A stretch of 5,768 bases of DNA from an uncultured Curtobacterium sp. (GTDB lineage: Bacteria; Actinomycetota; Actinomycetes; Actinomycetales; Microbacteriaceae), in contig CAJYIG010000379.1 of assembly GCA_913774725.1 (NCBI GenBank), positions 1 to 5,768 of the forward strand. Direction: 5' to 3'. Positions 1-4,911 of the stretch are shown piece by piece. A program made the translations under genes and the position numbers. Numbering within the stretch: position 1 is the stretch's first letter; each line of letters starts with the position of its first letter. The notes beneath the pieces were generated by a model. The model was not told the DNA's origin. It made no database searches and worked only from the letters and a program-made list of their open reading frames with translations.

Positions 1-437
1 ATGTTCTTCTGACGGAAGAAGAAGCCGTCGCACGTGGCGCACCACGAGACGCCGTGGCCGGAGAGCCGCTCCTCGTCGGGGAGGCCGAGGTGACGGTAGG
101 CCGAACCCGTCGCGTAGATGACCGCGAGCGCTTCGTACGTCTCGCCGGAGCCCACCGTGACCTTCTTGACCTGGCCGGTGAGGTCGACGGACACCGCGTC
201 GTCGTACAGGACCTCCGCGCCGAACTTCTCGGCCTGCTCCTGCATCTTGATCATGAGGTCCGGACCCTGGATCCCCTCGGGGAAGCCCGGGAAGTTCTCG
301 ACCTCGGTGGTCTTGGTGAGCTCGCCGCCGGTCTCGACGCTCGACGCGACGATCAGGGGCTTGAGCTCCGCGCGCGCGGCGTAGATGCCGGCGGTGAACC
401 CGGCGGGACCGGAACCGATGATGATGAGCTGGCGCAT
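1..437 (-). CDS. trxB: Thioredoxin reductase, N-terminal part (3' end outside window)
   Basis: Cytoplasmic NADPH-dependent flavoprotein that reduces thioredoxin. The reverse strand from the ATG at 437-435 gives 145 complete residues. Visible are the FAD-binding glycine motif GSGPAG (residues 8-13) after a beta strand MRQLIII, the ATGSAYR motif (about 109-115) and the redox-active CATC (Cys133 and Cys136) in the context SWCATCDGFFF. All are at the usual places for bacterial TrxB. The rest of the NADPH domain (GGGDSA motif) and the C-terminal FAD segment lie beyond base 1. The start is fixed by the MRQLIIIGSGPAG opening, with purine-rich GGAAGG and GAGG upstream. It lies 121 bases downstream of the murJ stop and has its own sigma-R-type promoter. 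In many actinobacteria trxA follows, but this cannot be seen here. Identification is very secure. Confidence 0.96.
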   Translation of the reverse strand, partial: MRQLIIIGSGPAGFTAGIYAARAELKPLIVASSVETGGELTKTTEVENFPGFPEGIQGPDLMIKMQEQAEKFGAEVLYDDAVSVDLTGQVKKVTVGSGETYEALAVIYATGSAYRHLGLPDEERLSGHGVSWCATCDGFFFRQKN

Positions 438-474
438 GTGCCTCGCTGCCCTTCCGTTGAGTGCTGACCGGGTC

Positions 475-500
475 AACACATGGTACCGGCGGGACATTCC
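475..500 (-). promoter_or_regulatory. Sigma-R/SigH-type promoter of trxB (GGAAT-N18-GTT)
   Basis: On the reverse strand, GGAAT (complement of 496-500) is followed by exactly 18 bases and then GTT (complement of 475-477). Sigma-R of Streptomyces and SigH of mycobacteria recognise GGAAT-N18/19-GTT and are known to drive trxB in response to disulfide stress. GTT lies 37 bases upstream of the trxB ATG, which predicts a transcript start near 467-470 and a leader of about 30 bases. The match, spacing, orientation and target gene all agree. Activity and the identity of the sigma factor are inferred. Confidence 0.75.
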
Positions 501-546
501 GCGCCACCGGGGAGCGGACAGCCGGTGCGCTGACGCTCCGTGAGCG
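501..546 (-). terminator. GC-rich hairpin pair downstream of murJ, possible terminator
   Basis: Two inverted repeats lie just past the murJ stop. At 534-546 CGCTC and GAGCG flank a 3-base loop. At 501-530 CACCGG and CCGGTG arms, extended by GCGC across a one-base bulge, flank an 11-base loop. There is no T-tract, so this is not a classical intrinsic terminator, but GC-rich stems without a T-tract are common at actinobacterial gene ends. The larger hairpin ends directly at the trxB promoter -35 box, a sensible place to separate the two units. Confidence 0.4.
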
Positions 547-558
547 GACCGTCGGCGG

Positions 559-2160
559 TCAGCGTCCCAGTCGCGCGCGCAGGAGCTTCACGGCGTTCGC
601 GATCTCGCCGTTCTTCGCGACGACCAGGGCGCCGAAGTACACGAGCGCCATCACCGCACCGCTCAGCACGATGGTGATGAACGCGCCCGTCCGGTCGGAC
701 ATGGCGAAGCCGTCCTGGCCGAAGGCGCCGAGCGCGGACACCACCACCGCCCCGGCGACCCCGGCGATGAGCGCGGCGATGACGAACTGCACGTGGGAGC
801 GAGTGACGTTGGCTCCCTCGATGCCGTTCAGGCGACGACGGACGAGGACGAGCGCCACGATCGTCTGCGCGGTCCCCGCCAGCGTCGTGCACGCTGCGAT
901 CGAGACACCGACGATGCTCTGCGGGAACGTCGCGACGGCGAGGGCCCCGATGACGAACAGCACCGACTGCACGCACTGCATGAGGAACGGGGTCCGGTGG
1001 TCGTGCATCGCCCAGAACACCCGCTGGATGATGAAGAGCATGCTGAACAGCACCAGACCGGGCATGTAGGCGAGCAGCACCGCGCCGATGGAGAGCGCCT
1101 GCTCGAAGGTGCCGGCGAACATGCGCCCGAACGGCACGGACACCACGATCAGCGCCACCGACGCGAACACCGTGAACAGTCCGACGATCCGCAGGGACAG
1201 CGACAGGTTGCGCCGGACGGCGTCCAGGTCGCCCCGCTCGGCGTCGTGGCTCATCCGCGTGAAGTACGCCGTCGCGATCGACACCGCGAAGATCGAGTGC
1301 GGCAGCATGAAGAGCAGCCACGCGTTCTGCAGGACCGCGTTGCCCGCGGCGCCCGTGCCGAGCGATGCGACGCGCGACTGCACGATGCCCGCGAGCTGCG
1401 TCACGAGGATCATCGCGAAGAGCCAGCCGGCGGCCGTGCCGGTCGCCTTCAGCCCCACGCCGCGCCACCGGAAGTCCGGACGGAACGTCAGTCCCGCACG
1501 CTGCCAGAAGAACGGCAGGAACGCGGCCTGGGCCAGCACACCGAGGGAGGCACTGCCGGCGAGGACGGCGATCTTCAGGGGGGTCCAGGAGTCGACCGAG
1601 GAGTTGACCGCCTGGTCGCCGAACATCGCGATGAACACGACGAGGCCGGCGATCGCGATGACGTTGTTGATGAGCGGTGCCCAGGTGAACGGACCGAAGA
1701 CCTGCTTGGCGTTCAAGACCTCGCCGAGCAGCGAGTACAGCGCGTAGAAGAGGATCTGGGGGAGGCACCAGAACGCGAACGCGACCGCGAGGTCGGTCTG
1801 CGCCGGCGAGAAGCCCTTGCCGTCGCCCGTGGCCTGCTGGCTGTAAAGCCAGACGAGGAACGGTGCCAGGACCGTGGCGACGATCGTGATGACGACGAAC
1901 ACGGTGGCGCCGAGCGTCACGATCTTGTTGACGTACGCCGTCCCGCCGTCGCGGCTCTGCTGCATCGACCGCACGATCTGCGGGATGAGCACCGCGGAGA
2001 GCAGGCCACCTGCGATGAGCGCGTAGATGTTGTTCGGCAGCTGGTTCGCCAGGGCGAAGGCGTCGGCGCCCGGCGAGTGCGCCTGGCCGATCGCGTACGC
2101 CAGCACGAAGGTCTTGCCGAAGCCGAGGACCCGCGAGAGCATCGTGCCTGCCGCGAGCAT
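559..2160 (-). other. murJ: MurJ lipid II flippase half (residues 877-1409)
   Basis: Polytopic inner-membrane flippase of the MOP superfamily (MVF family) that moves lipid II across the membrane for peptidoglycan synthesis. It opens with MLAAGTMLSRVLGF, whose Arg886 matches the essential Arg18 of E. coli MurJ; the position matching Arg24 is Lys892. Other family landmarks are ADAFALANQLPNNIYALIAGGLLSAVLIP (second helix), the loop after AAFLPFFWQRAGL, TAYFTRMSHDAERGD, and the RVFWAMHDHRTPF loop. The many hydrophobic stretches fit about 14 helices. It ends with LLRARLGR and a TGA at 561-559. About 535-565 residues is full length for a MurJ core; the C-terminal pseudokinase extension of mycobacterial MviN is absent. 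Confidence 0.93.
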
Positions 2161-4788
2161 CGCGCTCGCTCGTCCGAGGTTCCGCTCGGCCGCGGGCTCC
2201 GCGTCGACGGCGGGCTGCTGCTGCGTGCTGATGGTCGGCTCCTCGGTATCGGGCACGGTCTCGTCCTGGTCTGGACGGCCGGCCGGGAGGCGCGGCTCGC
2301 CCCCGTCACGGACGGTCGCGTCCGCAGGGCGCGCGCCGTCGTGCTGTGGTGCCCCGGACTCGTCCGGTGCGACGTGCTCGGGACCGGACACGGCGGCGGT
2401 GCCGGCCGCCGCTGCGCCGACCACCGCGGCGGCGGGGGTCGCCTGCGCGACGCCGGACGAGCCTCCAGGCCAGGCGGCGGGAGCACCGGGCGCAGCGGGC
2501 TGGACCGCGAGCGGACGGTTCGGGTCGTCGTCCTCGTCGTCGAGGTCGCCGTTGCGGCGTCGGTTGCGCTTCCGGATGCTGCGGACGATGCCGAAGCCGA
2601 AGAGCGCGACGAGTCCGATCGCGGCCACCGCGGTGATCACCGTCTCCCACTGCGCCTGCACGTTGAGCTCGACGGTGGTGGGCTGCGACACGGTGACCCC
2701 GGTCGGCGTGGTCAGGGACATCGTCAGGCTGACCTTGCCGTTCGCGACCGATCGGACCGGGATCGTCGTGCGGGCCGAGGACTGCGGCTGGAGCTTCACC
2801 TCGACGTCGTTCCGCACGACCTGCAGCGCCGAGCTCGACGGCCGGACGTTGAGCAGGACGGTGATCGGGTAGTCGGTGCGGTTGCGCACCGAGACGGGCA
2901 ACGACGTGCGGTCCCCGAGGAGCGTGAGCGAGCTCGAGTCGGGGATGCTGACCTGGTCGGTGGTCTGCGTCCAGGTCCGGACCTGCTTGTCGACGGCGGT
3001 GGTCAGCGCGTCGGGGTCGTCGCGCCAGGCGTTCGATGCCAGGGCGAGCAGGCGCAGTCGTGCCGGCGCGGTGACGGTTGCGGGGTCGTCGACGGCGGAT
3101 GCGAAGGCGGTGAGTCCCCGCTCGCTCTCGACCAGTCGGCGCAGCCGGTCGAGGCGCTCCGACCCGTCGTCCGCGGGGGCCAGCGTGAGGGACCCGGCGG
3201 TGGCCTTCGCCGCGGTCGACAGGTCCGAAGGAGCGACCCACGGGGTGTCCTCGAGTGCGTCGAGGGCGCTGCTCAGCATCGTCGAGTCGGTGGGCCACTC
3301 GCGACCGAGGGTCAGGAGCACGGGGCTCTGCGCACTGCCGGAGCGGGCTGCGGCCGCGAGGGTCGCGGTCAGCTCGGCCATCGCCGTGTCGTGGTCGCGC
3401 TGGTCGGTGGCGGTCGCCGCCTCGCGGAGCAGCGCCGACGTGCCCTGGTCGGCGACGAGCACCTTCTGGTCGCCGATGCGCTCCGAGGCCGCGACGGTGG
3501 TGTCCGCGCCGGCCGAGGTGTTGCCGCTCGCGACGATGGTCGTGTCGACGCCGGCCTTCGCGAGGGCGGGCAGGTCGTCCGTGGTCAGGGTGTCCTCGAC
3601 GGGCCAGGCGACCCCGTCGAGCGCGTAGGGGAAGTCGAGCAGGCTGGCCGTCGTCGGCAGTGTCGGGGTCGTGCCCGCCGCCTGGTCCTGGCCCGTGCCG
3701 TCCTGGCCGGTGCCGTCCTGTGCTCCGTCGTCCGGTGCGCCGACGGTCGTGTCGTCCGTGGGGGTCGGGGTCGTGCCCGGTGTCTCGTCGGGGATGGCGC
3801 CGGCGGAGGCCGTCGGCGTCGCGGTGGCGGTGCCGGTGGCCGTCGGGGTCGCGGTCGGGGTGCCGGCACCGGGGAAGTTCTGCTCCTCGACCGCCTGGTC
3901 GAGCGAGATCACGCCGGGGATGCCGTCCGCACCCGCCTGACGGAGCCCGGTCACGTCGGCGTCGGCGTACGACAGCGCGAAGGTCTCGTTGCGGAGCCCC
4001 TCGAGCCGGTCGAGCCAGGTGCGCGCGCTCGAGGGGGCGTTCTCGCCGAGCAGCCGGATCGAGGCGATGATCCGTGGGTCCACCCCGACGGCGACGTTGT
4101 GGTCCACGGCGGCGTCGAGCTGCTGTGTGAGGGTGCCGTCCACCGAGGTGGCCGCCGCGAGGTCGGAGGCGCCGATGACGCCGTCGGCGGTGGCGGGGAG
4201 GGTGATCGGCATCGCGACCGAGACACCGACCGGGGTCTGCTGGAAGTCCGGGTACCAGGTGATCGCGGACCGGGCGACGGCGGAGGTGTCGCCGGCGGTG
4301 TACTCGGCGGCGATGCGCCGGGCACCGAACGACGAGTACCCGCCGAGGCCGACGTTGCCCGGGACGATGGTCACCGTCTGCGTGACCGAACGGTGCGCCG
4401 GGACCGCCGGGACGTCCGCTGTGTCCATCGGGGCACCGAGGTAACCCGTCGTGCTGGTGTCGGCCAGCCAGTCGGAGAGGACGTCCCGCGTGCTCTCGGA
4501 GCGGAAGATGTCGAGCTCGACCGAGCCGGCGGGGACCTCGGTGTCCGTGTCGTTCGTCACCGTGACCGTGACCTGCAGGTCCTCGTCGCGCCGGACGATC
4601 CCGCGGCCGGCCGGCGCGATCGAGACCGTGGTCCTCCCCTGGTCGGCAGCGGCCGGAGCAGCGGTGCGGGTCGTGGTGCGGTCGATCGTCGCGGCGTGCG
4701 CCGGGTCCGGACCTGCGGGCGTGACGACGAGGCCGATGGCGACGAGGGCCGTGGCAGCGGCGGCGAGCGTGGAGCGGAGGATGTGCAT
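559..4788 (-). CDS. murJ: DUF6049-like envelope protein fused to lipid II flippase MurJ (1409 aa)
   Basis: One uninterrupted frame joins two proteins usually encoded separately (Rv3909 and Rv3910/mviN in M. tuberculosis). Order: signal peptide (1-32), DUF6049-like extracytoplasmic region (about 33-715), one membrane segment (717-735), basic patch RSIRKRNRRR (736-745), acidic and Ala/Pro-rich linker (746-868), MurJ (about 870-1409). Topology is coherent: the outside domain is followed by a membrane pass, then positive charges in the cytoplasm, and MurJ also starts in the cytoplasm. The start ATG at 4788-4786 is chosen because it opens a clean signal peptide ending in AHA-A. It has no Shine-Dalgarno sequence; upstream reads CCTCCTGT. 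The open frame continues further upstream, but only as the antisense of cca. MurJ could alternatively also start inside at a GTG (2256-2254). The parts are certain; whether the product is one chain is inferred. Confidence 0.88.
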   Translation of the reverse strand: MHILRSTLAAAATALVAIGLVVTPAGPDPAHAATIDRTTTRTAAPAAADQGRTTVSIAPAGRGIVRRDEDLQVTVTVTNDTDTEVPAGSVELDIFRSESTRDVLSDWLADTSTTGYLGAPMDTADVPAVPAHRSVTQTVTIVPGNVGLGGYSSFGARRIAAEYTAGDTSAVARSAITWYPDFQQTPVGVSVAMPITLPATADGVIGASDLAAATSVDGTLTQQLDAAVDHNVAVGVDPRIIASIRLLGENAPSSARTWLDRLEGLRNETFALSYADADVTGLRQAGADGIPGVISLDQAVEEQNFPGAGTPTATPTATGTATATPTASAGAIPDETPGTTPTPTDDTTVGAPDDGAQDGTGQDGTGQDQAAGTTPTLPTTASLLDFPYALDGVAWPVEDTLTTDDLPALAKAGVDTTIVASGNTSAGADTTVAASERIGDQKVLVADQGTSALLREAATATDQRDHDTAMAELTATLAAAARSGSAQSPVLLTLGREWPTDSTMLSSALDALEDTPWVAPSDLSTAAKATAGSLTLAPADDGSERLDRLRRLVESERGLTAFASAVDDPATVTAPARLRLLALASNAWRDDPDALTTAVDKQVRTWTQTTDQVSIPDSSSLTLLGDRTSLPVSVRNRTDYPITVLLNVRPSSSALQVVRNDVEVKLQPQSSARTTIPVRSVANGKVSLTMSLTTPTGVTVSQPTTVELNVQAQWETVITAVAAIGLVALFGFGIVRSIRKRNRRRNGDLDDEDDDPNRPLAVQPAAPGAPAAWPGGSSGVAQATPAAAVVGAAAAGTAAVSGPEHVAPDESGAPQHDGARPADATVRDGGEPRLPAGRPDQDETVPDTEEPTISTQQQPAVDAEPAAERNLGRASAMLAAGTMLSRVLGFGKTFVLAYAIGQAHSPGADAFALANQLPNNIYALIAGGLLSAVLIPQIVRSMQQSRDGGTAYVNKIVTLGATVFVVITIVATVLAPFLVWLYSQQATGDGKGFSPAQTDLAVAFAFWCLPQILFYALYSLLGEVLNAKQVFGPFTWAPLINNVIAIAGLVVFIAMFGDQAVNSSVDSWTPLKIAVLAGSASLGVLAQAAFLPFFWQRAGLTFRPDFRWRGVGLKATGTAAGWLFAMILVTQLAGIVQSRVASLGTGAAGNAVLQNAWLLFMLPHSIFAVSIATAYFTRMSHDAERGDLDAVRRNLSLSLRIVGLFTVFASVALIVVSVPFGRMFAGTFEQALSIGAVLLAYMPGLVLFSMLFIIQRVFWAMHDHRTPFLMQCVQSVLFVIGALAVATFPQSIVGVSIAACTTLAGTAQTIVALVLVRRRLNGIEGANVTRSHVQFVIAALIAGVAGAVVVSALGAFGQDGFAMSDRTGAFITIVLSGAVMALVYFGALVVAKNGEIANAVKLLRARLGR
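2185..2553 (-). other. Cytoplasmic linker between the DUF6049 and MurJ halves
   Basis: About 123 residues (746-868), predicted disordered. It starts with an acidic run (DLDDEDDD, 748-755) after the basic stop-transfer patch, passes through a Pro/Ala/Gly-rich part, and ends with Asp/Glu/Gln-rich sequence before ERNLGRASAM. A short Ala/Gly/Val tract (PAAAVVGAAAAGTAAVSG) is mildly hydrophobic but too weak and small-residue-rich to be a convincing membrane segment. A second membrane pass there would also put the MurJ start on the wrong side. There is no stop codon anywhere in the linker. Confidence 0.7.
2254..2267 (-). promoter_or_regulatory. Candidate internal MurJ start (GTG with AGGA)
   Basis: In the linker, the in-frame GTG at 2256-2254 (Val845) is preceded by AGGA (complement of 2264-2267) with a 7-base spacer, which is good for ribosome binding. 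Starting here would give a 565-residue MurJ with a short 30-residue tail before the first membrane helix, close to the size of free-standing actinobacterial MurJ. The ATG at 2160-2158 (Met877) is a later option but its upstream sequence is poorer. An AGGA is common by chance in GC-rich coding DNA, so this is only a candidate. Confidence 0.3.
3686..3724 (-). repeat. 15-bp tandem repeat (about 2.6 copies) in DUF6049 insertion
   Basis: Units at 3686-3700 and 3701-3715 differ at one base, followed by a 9-base partial copy at 3716-3724. On the coding strand the repeat gives GTGQDGTGQD. The length is a multiple of three, so copy-number change keeps the frame. It lies in the low-complexity, presumably surface-exposed insertion. 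Confidence 0.75.
3811..3870 (-). repeat. Two 30-bp imperfect tandem units encoding a Thr/Pro/Ala tract
   Basis: 3811-3840 and 3841-3870 match at 24 of 30 bases. Read on the reverse strand they encode GAGTPTATPT (residues 307-316) and ATGTATATPT (317-326). The tract continues as a Thr/Pro/Asp-rich stretch to about residue 382, forming a flexible insertion in the extracytoplasmic domain. Such Thr/Pro sequence is typical of mannosylated regions in actinobacterial exported proteins, but modification here is only a guess. Confidence 0.7.
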
Positions 4789-4911
4789 ACAGGAGGGCCC
4801 GAGGGTCGGTTCCGGCCGAGCACGAGTGTACGAGGGGCGGACGGGGACGATCCCGTGCGCGCGGGACGTGTGGAGAACTCGGTGCCCCGATCTGGGAGGA
4901 TGAGGTCCGTC
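4789..4911. promoter_or_regulatory. Divergent intergenic region between the DUF6049-murJ gene and cca
   Basis: These 123 bases must hold the promoters of both divergent genes. On the reverse strand a TACACT (complement of 4825-4830) could be a -10 box for the fusion gene, giving a leader of about 30 bases, but no convincing -35 box lies at the usual distance. For cca, GGGAGG (4894-4899) and GAGG (4902-4905) precede the chosen ATG; I see no clear -10 box. A 16-base near-palindrome, TCCCGTGC/GCGCGGGA at 4851-4866 (7 of 8 pairs), sits mid-region and could be a regulator site or chance in GC-rich DNA. Confidence 0.4.

Larger units (their letters stand above)
2554..4788 (-). other. DUF6049-like half of the fusion (residues 1-745)
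   Basis: Secreted, membrane-anchored envelope domain of unknown biochemical function. It opens with a Sec-type signal peptide (MHILRS, then an Ala/Val/Leu core, cleavage likely after AHA at residue 32). A beta-rich stretch with VTVTVTND (about 50-150) follows, including the tract GNVGLGGYSSFGARRIAAEY and ending at ITWYPDFQ, typical of Rv3909-like proteins encoded next to MurJ. The central region, interrupted by a Thr/Pro/Gly-rich insertion at about 306-382, alternates helices and strands around DGVAWPVEDTL and LLTLGREWP. A second beta region with VSVRNRTDYPITVLLNVRP precedes the anchor helix at 717-735. I assign the family from context and overall architecture; no catalytic residues can be named. 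The place next to MurJ suggests a role in cell-wall precursor export. Confidence 0.75.

Noticed and set aside
54..467. Plus-strand ORF across trxB
   Set aside because: Antisense of a clear TrxB with FAD and CATC motifs.
461..1747. Plus-strand ORFs opposite murJ (461-1069 and 1088-1747)
   Set aside because: Shadows of MurJ codons; the compositions are Ala/Arg/Thr-rich with no domain, and the reverse strand is an unmistakable flippase.
4900..4902. Earlier in-frame ATG as the cca start
   Set aside because: The GGGAGG directly abuts this ATG, leaving no spacer, whereas the ATG at 4912 has properly spaced purine-rich sequence.
4781..4903. Plus-strand 40-codon ORF with a GGAGCGGAGG upstream, whose TGA overlaps the ATG at 4900 before cca
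   Set aside because: It starts inside the opposite gene's signal peptide, has Arg/Gly-rich nondescript sequence and no family resemblance; most likely chance in GC-rich DNA.
2027..4903. Several long plus-strand ORFs opposite the DUF6049 half
   Set aside because: Antisense shadows expected with strong GC bias at third positions; no start signals or recognisable motifs.
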